A stretch of DNA of 13,992 bases, taken from Gloeopeniophorella convolvens. Taxonomy: Eukaryota; Basidiomycota; Agaricomycetes; Russulales. How positions within the stretch are numbered: the first letter of the stretch is position 1; every line of letters begins with the position of its first letter. The stretch covers positions 1 through 13,992 of the forward strand of contig WTXD01000271.1 in NCBI GenBank assembly GCA_022496205.1, in the 5' to 3' direction. A model generated the notes under the pieces. It did no database searches. It saw only the letters and a list, made by a program, of their open reading frames with translations, and had not been told where the DNA came from. This document shows positions 1 to 8,079 of this stretch, one piece after another. A program made the translations under genes and the position numbers.

Positions 1-438
1 AGCATATTGTGCGTTGTGTTCATTTCCATTTGATCGCTATGACTAATTCCTATTCTTAGCGGGCGCGCGTCCAATCACAGTACACGCCCGCCCATCGAGA
101 TTATCATATCTTGATGCGAGATATCTACAGAATGAAGCAGATTATCGAAAATCAAGAGATCCACCTCGATCCAAATGATGCAACCTTGACCAGAACATGG
201 GTCAGCAACCTTAGAGATGAGGGGAACAATGTGATCTATAAGGATAAGCACGATCTCCCCCTAGATGGCTCAGATCTTGCCCCAGACACCTTTGTCCTCT
301 GCCTGCAGACCAAATGGCAGGTGGACGCTTTCCGGCGGCTCGGCAGCGCATTCCTGGGGATCGACGCCACCCACAACACCACTCAATATGTTGGATTGCA
401 GCTATTCACGCTTCTGGTGCGAGATCATTGGGGCCATG

Positions 439-489
439 GTACGTGTAATGCTTCATTTGGTGGACATACGCTTAACTTCTGCCCACTAG
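439..489 (+). other. intron in MULE transposase (51 bp)
   Basis: Donor GTACGT and acceptor CCACTAG, with a possible branch site GCTTAAC at 469-475. It is 17 codons long and contains no in-frame stop, so it can be misread as coding. Removing it joins DHWGHG to VPVAWLL, the usual MULE continuity, which supports splicing. Confidence 0.75.
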
Positions 490-934
490 GCGTACCAGTA
501 GCTTGGTTGCTGTCATCCAGTGGCACTCAGGTAACCATTCAGTGGTTCCTGAGTACAGTCAAGCAGTGGAGCCCGGAAATCTATCCGTCAATCGTAATGA
601 TGGATTGCGATCAAGCGCAAATTAATGCCATCAGAGCGGTGTTTCCGAGAGCTCGGATCCTGTACTGCTGGTGGCATGTACTCCCCATGCGCACGCATTT
701 CAATACGACCGAGTTCCCGGCTCTCTGGAAGCTTGTCAAAGACTAGGTAAGGATCTCGGATCCCATCAAGTTCTATGAAATCTGGGCAACGATCCAGACC
801 AATCCTACCTTTCCCGAAAGTGTTGTATCTTATCTCAGAGATAAATGGATGCCAGATGTACAGATGTGGTCCGCGATCTCAAGGCAGCGGCGCACGATCT
901 TTGAAGAAGGCGATACAAATATGCTTATTGAGTC

Positions 935-995
935 GTAAGTAATCTTATCTACTACAGGATCGGTCGCGCGCGATACAATCTGATGTATGATCTAG
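935..995 (+). other. intron in MULE transposase (61 bp)
   Basis: Donor GTAAGT, candidate branch site CTGAT, acceptor ATCTAG. It splits a Ser codon (TC|C) and restores the family pattern MLIESYHHVLKS across the junction. Confidence 0.8.
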
Positions 996-2089
996 CTATC
1001 ACCATGTACTCAAGTCTACCTGGCTTGAGGGGAAGCGCAATCGCCGTCTAGATCACCTCGTTTACACGCTTGTCAAGTGCATGTTGCCGAGTTACCATAG
1101 CCGCCACAAGAGCCAGATCCTTGGCTTCGATGGTCCGGACCTCGCGGAGGCGCGCCGTAACGAGATCCTGAAACGCGCACCGGAAATTAGCAAAGAAGCG
1201 GTCGCCAAACGTAACGACGGGCGCTTTTTCGTAAAAGCATATGTCGTGGATCTGCTCACTTGCCAATGTAGCTGCTTGGACTGGCCTAGAATTGAGTTCT
1301 GCAAGCACCTTGCAGCGGTTGGCTACCATTTTGAGGGGCCACAGGCGTACAGGGAACGGATTACTGACAAGTTCAAGAAGCCGCTTCCCAAAAAGGCTAA
1401 AGCTCCCGGAGCGCAAAGCATGGAAGCGAGAAGCGATGACAGCGCCGCAATGGCTGCGATGGCAAGCGATATTACGTCGCTGTCGCAGCAATTGGCGTTG
1501 GTGGATTCATCTCCCTCCGTGCTCCAGTCACTCAGGACCGCCCGGAACCAATTATCCGCTGCGCTCGTCTCTACCCAGGCACATGGTCAACCCGCGCTTC
1601 CTGCTGCCGAGCCGATCGCCCCAAATCAACACGGTTGGTCCGAGACATCTGCAACTATGGGAGTCAGGCGCGCTCCAAAACGGAAGGCACCTGCGGAAGA
1701 CTCGGCCCCTGCGGTTGATCTCATCGGCGAGATCAACCGGAAACGGGCACGCAATACCGGCTCCCACAACGACCCTCACCAGGAGGAGCTCAACGACCCC
1801 TACGGGGCAGGGAGAAGTCTGGCGCGCGAGCCAAAGATGACGCGCGCACCGCCGCCGCCAACGCCAAGGCCCGCGCCGACGCCGCCGCCCTCGCTAGCAC
1901 GGCACCGCCACTCAGCCTGGCCGACTTACTCCCACGCCCCCTCCCTTTGGGCTCGCAACTCCCTCCCGCGCGTCCCAATATGGCAATCCCCCAAACTCAG
2001 GGCTATCCAGCAGCTAACTACATGTATGCTTACCCCCACTCTGCATTCAGCTTTCCTAGCACTCCATAGATAGCTCACTTCAATAGCAC

Positions 2090-2095
2090 AATAAA
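2090..2095 (+). terminator. polyadenylation signal after the MULE gene
   Basis: AATAAA lies 21 nt after the TAG at 2067-2069 and is followed by the T-rich stretch GTGTTTTATTTTAC. Position and sequence fit a 3' end signal for the transposase. Confidence 0.5.
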
Positions 2096-2408
2096 AGTGT
2101 TTTATTTTACTCTACATGTGTGCCATACAAACATACAAAGAGCTTCAAAAAAGCGGCCCAACTGGAGCCCAACTCTACCTTGAAGATGTTGCCAGTTGCT
2201 TGGAACCGCGGGGTCCGAACCCGCGCGGCGGCTCAGCCAAGGCCAAGCGGGTGGGACCGGACGGGACGGGAAGAATCAGACTGGGGTCGTGAGAAAGGTG
2301 ACGAAAATAGCCAACTTGAGAGATCTGCATGTGACTCAGGTCTCTCACATAACCGGGTCTTTGCACGGGCCGTTCCAGCACATCACAAATCATAGTCAGA
2401 TGATAGAA

Positions 2409-2451
2409 GAAGCTGAGAGAAGTTGCCAGAATCTTCTGGCAACTTCTAGAA
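2409..2451. promoter_or_regulatory. 14-bp palindrome with heat-shock-element-like GAA/TTC array
   Basis: A perfect 14-bp inverted repeat (arms 2418-2431 and 2434-2447, 2-nt centre) contains GAA or TTC triplets starting at 2409, 2419, 2429, 2434, 2444 and 2449, all in one 5-bp register. Heat-shock factor binds alternating nGAAn units at this spacing, including gapped forms. The binding role is inferred; the palindrome and spacing are direct observations. Confidence 0.4.
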
Positions 2452-2463
2452 TAATCTAGGCCC

Positions 2464-2522
2464 AGTGATGTCATTCATAATGAAGATCTGATTATGATCA
2501 AGATCTAGATAATGACATCACT
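2464..2522. repeat. 59-bp inverted repeat with TGATGTCA arms
   Basis: Arms AGTGATGTCATT (2464-2475) and AATGACATCACT (2511-2522) are perfect 12-bp reverse complements. Each contains an 8-mer one base from the CRE/ATF site TGACGTCA. The AT-rich middle carries two AGATCT sites. It could be a paired bZIP-type site or the remains of a very small inverted-repeat element. Confidence 0.55.
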
Positions 2523-2560
2523 TCTTTAGGTGATCTGATATCGCTTGAACAGTCTGCATC

Positions 2561-2602
2561 GCACGGTCCATTCCGCACGGTCCGTTTCACACGGTCCGTG
2601 CA
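2561..2602 (+). repeat. three 14-bp tandem units with core CACGGTCC
   Basis: Units begin at 2561, 2575 and 2589 (GCACGGTCC-ATTCC, GCACGGTCC-GTTTC, ACACGGTCC-GTGCA). A diverged copy (GCACGGGCCGTTCC) lies at 2363-2376, and GCACGGTCCGATCC recurs inside gene H intron 3 at 3860-3873. The repeat is direct observation; any regulatory role is unknown. Confidence 0.6.
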
Positions 2603-2740
2603 TTGATCAATTTAATCACAGAGATGTTTCCTTGATGGGTATTACACAGTCTGGTTCACAGCGTGTCTTGAGGGTCATTTGCAGTGCTCTGATTATTCCC
2701 ACCTCGCTCCTCCCCACTCACAATATCCTCAACTGTCCCT

Positions 2741-3907
2741 ATGGCCCCCAAAGCCCCTCAGCCAAAGCCCATCAAGCAGGAGAAGGGTGCATCCCCTGCC
2801 CAGACCCCTGGTGGCAAGTCTATCAGTGCTAAGGCCTCCAAGCGTGCGTGTCACGAACTGTACGATACTTTTCTTTTTCTGCTTATCTTCCGTGTACAAT
2901 ATAAGCTCCGTTCCGACTTCATGACTCGGGGACACTTATCTTTCACCCGTCATACGATTCCTTCATACTTCTTGATGCGCCCCTTATGCCATTGGACCCC
3001 TACTGTACTTCTACCTAGGAGACCCACCTTGAGTCCGTTCTGACTCGGTATGACTCGACACTAGGACATTATGTAAACTGTTCGACTTGTAGTACTTAAG
3101 GCGTAGCAGTTGTACTCTAAGGCCTTAAGCCTGTTCTCCTTTGTCAATCGACGAGGTTACCAGGGAATCCGCGTGAGGGACTTGTTCGCCCAAGTATCGC
3201 GAGGTCTTCAGCTCTTGAACTCGACATATAGGAGGCCGATTGCCTCCATCTTCAGACATCACGTCTTATCCAGGATCCCGTGCACACTCACGTGCACCTT
3301 CGAGGACCGGCTCACATCGAGACCGACTTATCGAACCTCGCTCGTCTCAGCCCTCACCAGCTCCGCTCGCGCCGGCTCAGGCCGTGACAGTGCATCACAG
3401 TCCATTCTGTATGATATTTAACTCGCTACATGTTTCTAGAGTCACTCTCATCCACTAAGGGTGACAAGGTGGCCCCAGAGCCTGCTGCCTCTCGTGCACC
3501 AAGCCGTGCAACCTCCACCAGGTCCAAGCAGGAGCCAAAGGCTGTTCAGGCAACCTTTGAGTCGTCTGGGGAAGAGGCCCCACCCACCAGGAAGGTGGAA
3601 AAGGGAAAGGTGAGTCTGACAATGTATATGTGCTGTTCTCCATGCTCACAACCTGTTATCCTTTAGGACAAGGTCAAGCAGGCCACAGGTGATGTCAGAA
3701 TGGCATCCCCCACCCCTCCCTCACCCATACTCCCTGGTGCGAAGCTCAAGAGCTTGGCCAGCTCATGGAAAGCATGGGAGAAACCCCAGAAGACCCAGAG
3801 TGAGCCAGCTGAGGAGATTGAGGTGCAGGATGAGCCAGACTCCCCTGAGGTGTGCTGTTGCACGGTCCGATCCCAGACACATCTCACCTTGTTTTAGAGC
3901 CTCAAAC
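2741..3907 (+). pseudogene. gene H: unrecognised Lys/Pro/Ser-rich protein, cut by a copia insertion
   Basis: Exons 2741-2843, 3440-3609, 3667-3849 and 3898-3907 fit in phase. Intron 1 is phase 1 (C + AG gives Gln); introns 2 (3610-3666, GTGAGT..TTTAG) and 3 (3850-3897, GTGTGC..TTTTAG) are phase 0. The ATG begins MAPKAPQPKPIKQEKG after a pyrimidine-rich leader. The predicted product is about 155 residues before the break: low-complexity, charged, apparently disordered, with RAPSRATSTRSKQ and an acidic stretch EEIEVQDEPDSPE. No signal peptide, membrane segment or known domain. Intron 1 would be a normal 50 bp without the solo LTR it carries. Exon 4 is interrupted after S-L-K by the copia 3' LTR. 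It could be a host gene or the Gag-like ORF of an older element; the exon structure is well supported, the function unknown. Confidence 0.6.
2849..3389 (+). mobile_element. solo LTR, family C, inside intron 1 of gene H (541 bp)
   Basis: It begins TGTCACGAAC and ends GCCGTGACA, giving TGTCA/TGACA terminal inverted repeats, and is flanked by GTGCG (2844-2848) and GTGCA (3390-3394), a 5-bp duplication with one mismatch. The first ten bases equal those of family B, but the body does not align by eye, so it is another family with the same end type. Removing it leaves a 50-bp intron with donor, TTAAC branch-like site and CTAG acceptor. A Ser/Arg/Pro-rich open frame in its right third (from 3240) is probably chance in C-rich sequence. 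Confidence 0.7.
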
Positions 3908-3938
3908 TGTTGAAGCACAGCAGAGGGTGGAGTGACAA

Positions 3939-4100
3939 CTGAAGGACACAGAGTGATGCTCAGTCAGAGAAGGTCAAAAGACTTGATTACAACAATACCT
4001 GAAGGACACAGAGTGACGCTGTAAGGTAGTGTAAGTATAAGAAAGTAGAAAGGAGCGTAAGTGTACTTGCCTCAGTCAGAGAAGGTTAAAAGACTGAGGC
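3939..4100 (-). repeat. duplicated blocks and stem-loop inside the copia A LTR
   Basis: Block 1 (22 bp, one mismatch) occurs at 3939-3960 and 3999-4020, with core GAAGGACACAGAGTGA. Block 2 (23 bp, one mismatch) occurs at 3961-3983 and 4073-4095, with core CAGTCAGAGAAGGT. The second block 2 is part of a perfect 9-bp hairpin, GCCTCAGTC (4069-4077) with GACTGAGGC (4092-4100). All lie downstream of the TATA box in the sense direction, so they would be in the R/U5 part of the transcript. Confidence 0.7.
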
Positions 4101-4122
4101 TACAAAGGCAAAGAAAGAGGTC

Positions 4123-4130
4123 CTTATATA
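4123..4130 (-). promoter_or_regulatory. TATA box of the copia A LTR
   Basis: TATATAAG on the minus strand, in the middle of the LTR where an LTR promoter is expected. It is conserved in the solo copy at 12805-12812. Transcription from this 3' copy would run leftward, antisense to gene H. Confidence 0.65.
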
Positions 4131-4387
4131 CAGTAAGGAGTGACAGATAGCATGTGATAAACACTGCTTAGAAAGCCTAGGAGACCCACATGAAACGGAG
4201 TAAGAGTGGGTACCGGAGTACAAGGTGGGTTATAGAATGCCCTAGAATAGTCCAGAATAAGGAAACGAATGTGGGGCTGAACACAGCCTTAAGTCTAGAA
4301 CGTTATGTACACAAGATAAGATAGTCCTTGATCATTAGGTCCATATCTAATCTAATCAGAGCCGCCAGGACACTGTCCGTCTCAACA

Positions 4388-4396
4388 TCCCCCCAT
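4388..4396 (-). other. polypurine tract of copia A
   Basis: ATGGGGGGA on the minus strand directly abuts the 3' LTR start. This is the expected plus-strand primer site for reverse transcription. Confidence 0.8.
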
Positions 4397-4410
4397 GATC
4401 AAGACATCCA

Positions 4411-5769
4411 TCATCCTACTAAACCCATTTGCCCAGAGAGCAGGGAGTGGCGCGATTTGGCAAGTGATTTTGTTAAGCCATCTGCTACCATGTCCTCTGT
4501 CTTGGTGCGAACCAGATCTACGATGTTGTTTTGAACATACTCGCAGATCTTGTGGTGCTTTAGCTGGATATGTTTGGATCTCCTGCCAGTAACTGGATTG
4601 CTGGTGAGGTCAACTGAACCTTTGTTGTCGCCATGCAACAGGATTGGATCTTCAACATTGTATCCTAGCTCAGAGTAGAAGCTCTGATACCACGCGGCTT
4701 GATTGCCAGCATTGGTTAAGGCCATGTATTCGGCTTCAGTGGTGCTGAGGGCGATGGTCTTTTGCTTGCGCGAGGACCAAGAGATTGCGCCTTCTGCTAG
4801 AAGGAATACGTAGCCAGAGGTGGAACGATAGTCGTCTGGGTTGTCTCCCCAGCTTGAGTCGGAGTAACCATAAAGTCCAACCCCATTGGCCCCATCATAG
4901 CGGATGCGATAGTTAATAGTCCCCTTGAGGTATTTGAGGACATATTTTGCAAGGCTTAGATGTTTTGGTGAGGGATTTGCTGCGTACTGGGCAAGGCGTC
5001 CCACAGCAAAGGAAATGTCCGGTCTTGTGCCAAGGTTTGCATAGAGCAAACTTCCGATGAGAGATTGATAGTACTGTCTCTCTTCAGCGGATGCCTCCTT
5101 ATCTGACTTGACAAGGTGCACTTTGGCGCCGGCAGGAAGGGGGGTGAGGTTAGGATCGGCACCATCCAGCTTGAATTGCTTCAGCTTGTGGAGGATATAT
5201 CCAGACTGGTCAATCTCTAGGCGGCGTAAGGGTCGATCGCGAGTGATGCGAACCCCGAGGTAGGACTGGATTTCTCCAAGATCCGTCATCTCATAGCGCG
5301 CACTAAGAGCAGCCTTGATGCGAGTAACCTCAGATAGGGAATTCCCCATCAAAGTGATGTCGTCAACGTATAGAATAATGATGATTTTTATATCCCCCCC
5401 ACGTTGAAGATACACATAGATCCCAGCATCTAAGACCGTGCGCGCGAAGCCGAGTTCTTCAAGGACTCCATGGAATTGCAAGTTCCATGCGCGTGAAGCT
5501 TGTTTGAGACCATAGATTGCCTTTCTAAGGCGGCAGACCTTGTTCTCCTGGCCTGGTACTGCAAAACCTTGTGGTTGCTCCATATAGATTTCCTCATCCA
5601 GGTTGCCATAAAGGAACGCCGACTTGACGTCCATCTGGTGGATTTCCCAATCCTCTAGCGCAGCTAACGCTAGCAAGAGTCGTAGTGACTCAAATCTGGC
5701 AACTGGAGAGAAGGTTTCGTCGTAGTCTATCCCAGGGACTTGTGTAAAGCCCTTTGCCACCAACCGAGC
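4411..5769 (-). pseudogene. copia A Pol: reverse transcriptase and RNase H
   Basis: Begins just after the nonsense codon at 5770-5772 and ends with TGA at 4411-4413, 14 nt before the polypurine tract. RT (RVT_2 family): LVAKGFTQVPGIDYDETFSPV, first catalytic Asp in QMDVKSAFLYG, KAIYGLKQASRAW, and the YVDD box at 5359-5370 (ILYVDDITLMG). Connection: SLIGSLLYA..RPDISFAVG. RNase H: Asp in GYSDSSWGD, Glu in STTEAEYMAL, Asp in LLHGDNKGS, then RSKHIQLKHH and ADGLTK. All these catalytic residues are present and the 450-codon frame is unbroken, so this part looks young. It makes cDNA and removes the RNA template; here it is cut off from upstream Pol by the stop. Confidence 0.93.
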
Positions 5770-6785
5770 TCAAAAGCGTCCATCTGCTTTGAGCTTGAAA
5801 ACCCATTTGGATTTTACTGCTTTGTGACCTGCAGGGAGATCCATTAACTCCCATGTGCCGTTTTTGGCAAGAGCGTCCATTTCATATTGGCACGCTTCAG
5901 TCCATTCCTCCGTGTTTTCAGACCGCATTGCCTCTTTGTAAGTGGCAGGATCTTCACCAATTGCAGCTGCAAGTAGCTCTGCAATTCCCAGATGTCCAGA
6001 CCGGAATTCAGTGTTATCTTCAGAGTAGTACTTGGGGTTAGGACGATGTGGACGCATAGTGCGCTGCACAGGCCGAGCCTCATCCATTTCCCTAAGTAGC
6101 CGGCTGCGCTGCTCAGCATCCCCCTGCATTTGCTCAGGAGTTGGGCAGGGTGGATCTACTACTGGTGGCTGAATTATAGGTTCCAGTCTCTCCATATGTG
6201 GAGATACCACGGCTGGCCAGTGAACTGGCCGTGTGGTGCATCTTTGGGGGGTCTGAGGGACCGGCGTTTGTCTGAATAGAGGTGGAGGGGTGATAGGTCG
6301 CTGTACAATGAAGGGGTTTTCTTCCCGTTTTTCTTCCTTTGCAGGCGGATTAGGCGGTGCAGGAGAGGGAACAGGAGGTGGTGGAGGCAGTGGATTCGCC
6401 GGTGGGATAGCAAGTTGTACCGTTGGCACTGGTAAGACAACTGGGGCTGGTTGGAGAACAGTAGAGGACGGCTCAGGCCTCTGCTTAGATGGGAATGTGC
6501 TCTCATCAAAGGTCACATTGCGGGACACTTCAATAGAGTGAGTACGTCCATTCCATAGTCGGTAGCCCTTAGAACCCGACTCGTACCCAACAAACGTGGT
6601 CTCAATTGCCTTAGTGTCGAGTTTCCTATGCTTGTCACTAGGCACATGGTTATATGCCAAGCATCCGAAGACGCAAAAGTAAGAGACATCAGGAGTGTGA
6701 CCAGTACTCCAGCGCTCAATGGGTGTGCGCCACTCAAGCATTCTGGTAGGGGTGCAGTTATAGATGTGCACAGCAGCGCCTACCG
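5770..6785 (-). pseudogene. copia A Pol: end of integrase, Pro-rich linker, start of RT
   Basis: On the minus strand the frame resumes right after the solo LTR and its duplicated 5 bp with VHIYNCTPTRMLEWRTPIE, then GCLAYNHVPSDKHRKLD..FVGYESGSKGYRLW, the usual C-terminal copia integrase region. A linker rich in Pro, Ser and Thr follows (NPLPPPPPVPSPAPPNPP, then QRPITPPPLFRQTPVPQ). The last part, EWTEACQYEMDALAKNGTWE to KSKWVFKLKADGRF, is the start of the RT domain. The segment ends in TGA at 5770-5772, one base from CGA (Arg); the frame continues as ARLVAKGF. The stop is a CpG transition on the coding strand. Confidence 0.9.
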
Positions 6786-6790
6786 CTAAT

Positions 6791-7445
6791 TGTCACGAAC
6801 ACTAAGGCCTCAAGGAGGTCGAACTGCTCAGAACACTAGAGCAAATCCAGCCCTACCAGTAAATACCCTACGCGTCGCTCACAATGCGACGCGTACCACT
6901 CACATTGCGACTACAAGTCGAAATGCATCACGTGACCCTTCACCCCCATTCCTCGCCCTACTCCCTAATGGCCAATTAACCCTGGAATACCCCCAAGATC
7001 CCGGACTAGGGATCTCTCAGAATGGCCATATTACTCGTCCCAAAGTAACCAGAACCTTGATCAAGGTGAAACACTTCATGCGTCCTCTTTGGGACTCTGA
7101 TCATCAAGAACTCCATGGGGCCTCAAGCCCCACTCTGCAATGGAATCTAAGAAGCGTATCAGAGAGGAGAGATTATGGGGAATCCCCTTTGGAATCCCCA
7201 TCAGTAATTAGACCAGATTCGTCTGGGGGGTCTCCAGTAGTATATAAGACCCCCATGTATCGCCCAGTGGTCCTCAGACTGTCCATCTGTGGCACTCTCA
7301 TCTGTACCTAGCACTGCAATAGCACTGTTAGTGTGTTCCCCCTCGTATCTGCAATACTCGCAGCTCATCTTCTGTTCCCCCCTTGTGACGCTCTCCAAAC
7401 CCTCTGCTATCCTCTCTGCGCGCACCCCGCGAGTGAGTCCTGACA
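6791..7445 (+). mobile_element. solo LTR, family B, inside copia A integrase (655 bp)
   Basis: TGTCACGAAC..GTCCTGACA flanked by a perfect CTAAT duplication (6786-6790, 7446-7450). The copia frame is continuous on the two sides once the LTR and one CTAAT are discounted (FWEL on the right, AVGAAVHIYN on the left). TATATAAG at 7241-7248 places the promoter on the plus strand. The second family-B LTR (8947-9601) is also exactly 655 bp; I count about 22 differences. No internal region is present, so this is the product of LTR-LTR recombination. Confidence 0.93.
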
Positions 7446-7450
7446 CTAAT

Positions 7451-8079
7451 TCCCAGAAGCCGAAAGACAGTCCAGCATGATGTAGCATGGACAGTGCCTT
7501 ATCCATAATGGTGCGGTTGAACCGCTCGGCTTTTCCATTCTGCTGAGGCGACCCTGGCATCGTGGTGTGATGCTCAATTCCCTTCTCCATGAGGATCTCC
7601 TTTACAGTGCCCAACAGGTACTCGCCACCTCGGTCTGAATGCAGAGCCTTTAGCGGTTGGGCGGTTTGGGTTTCCGCCCATGCTAGGAACTTCCTGAAGG
7701 CTGCAGCAAACTGATCCTTGGTTTTAAGGTAAAAGACGACTGCATGACGCGAGTAGTCGTCTATGAAAGTGGCTGTGTACCGGGCACCTTGGATGGAGTC
7801 CTTCTGCATAGGCCCCGCAAGATCACTGTGAACAATCTCTAGAATGCGAGAGGCCTTTTTGGAGGAGTGAGGGAAGGGAAGTTGTGTGCTCTTGCCGAAT
7901 TCACAAGCCGGACAGGGAGCAGAGGGCACGACTGAGCTATCAAGTGCAAGACCCTTGACAGAGTCTGCATGGCGCTTTAGGGTTTCATATGATACATGAC
8001 CCATGCGCTGATGCCAGAGGTCCAAAGTGAGGGCAGTGGACCCAACATGTGCATTGAGGGACTGTACTGAGGCGTCTAA
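7451..8079 (-). pseudogene. copia A Pol: integrase zinc finger and catalytic core
   Basis: From the stop at 8080-8082 the frame runs on as LDASVQSLNAHVG and enters GAG-pre-integrase: LWHQRMGHVS with CPACEFGKS gives the HHCC zinc site. The rve core shows the three catalytic residues: Asp in IVHSDLAGPM, Asp in ALHSDRGGEYL, Glu in QQNGKAERFNRTIMDKA. The sequence ends at FWEL where the solo LTR enters. Integrase joins element cDNA to the host chromosome. Residues look intact; the disruption is by the upstream stop and the insertion. Confidence 0.93.

Larger units (their letters stand above)
60..2069 (+). pseudogene. Mutator-like element (MULE) transposase, 5'-partial and decayed
   Basis: A cut-and-paste DNA transposase of the MULE class. 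Exons read 60-438, 490-934 and 996-2069; a fungal acceptor (..ATTCTTAG, AG at 58-59) opens the first visible exon, so the N-terminus lies upstream. Visible family marks: first catalytic Asp in GIDATHNT, DHWGHG/VPVAW joined across the first intron, second Asp region VMMDCDQAQINAI followed by YCWWHV, then QRRTIFEEGDTNMLIE/SYHHVLKS across the second intron, and a SWIM-type zinc finger CQCSC..CKH at about 1261-1310. The tail is Pro/Ala/Lys-rich. Damage: TAG at 744-746 where the family usually has Trp, with the same frame reading on as VRISDPIKFYEIW; and a frame change near 1800-1815, after which the frame ending at TAG 2067-2069 (AKDDARTAAANAKARADA) looks more protein-like than the one running to 2073. 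The DDE Glu was not placed with certainty. Terminal inverted repeats were not seen. Family assignment is secure; activity is unlikely. Confidence 0.88.
2096..2740. other. non-coding spacer upstream of gene H
   Basis: No convincing reading frame on either strand. The left part may be MULE 3' sequence. The right part holds the palindromes and tandem repeat listed separately and ends in a pyrimidine-rich leader (CCTCAACTGTCCCT) directly before the ATG at 2741, as is common for fungal transcription starts. No clear TATA box was seen. Confidence 0.5.
3908..4387 (-). repeat. 3' LTR of copia A (480 bp)
   Basis: Read on the minus strand it starts TGTTGAGACGG and ends GCTTCAACA, with perfect 6-bp TGTTGA/TCAACA ends. 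A second copy of exactly 480 bp in opposite orientation lies at 12548-13027; by hand I count about 14 differences between them. It contains a TATA box and, downstream of it in the sense direction, duplicated blocks and a hairpin. Confidence 0.93.

Noticed and set aside
1048..1491. 147-codon minus-strand frame
   Set aside because: Antisense to the SWIM zinc finger region of the MULE transposase, which explains the conservation-like text.
2200..2230. tRNA-like T-arm (GGGTTCGGACCC on the minus strand)
   Set aside because: No matching acceptor, D arm or anticodon arm at the expected distances; it is a GC-rich palindrome only.
2859..3418. Near-repeat CTGTACGATA / CTGTATGATA as a target duplication
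   Set aside because: No inverted termini lie inside it. The GTGCG/GTGCA flanks with TGTCA/TGACA ends, and the normal 50-bp intron left without the insert, fit much better.
3240..3458. Ser/Arg/Pro-rich frame (SRAHSRAPSRTGSHRDR) as an extra exon
   Set aside because: It lies inside the solo LTR and runs across its end, and the exon phases of gene H already fit without it.
6290..6541. Plus-strand Gly-rich frame opposite the Pro-rich linker
   Set aside because: It is the complement of Pro codons in the copia linker.
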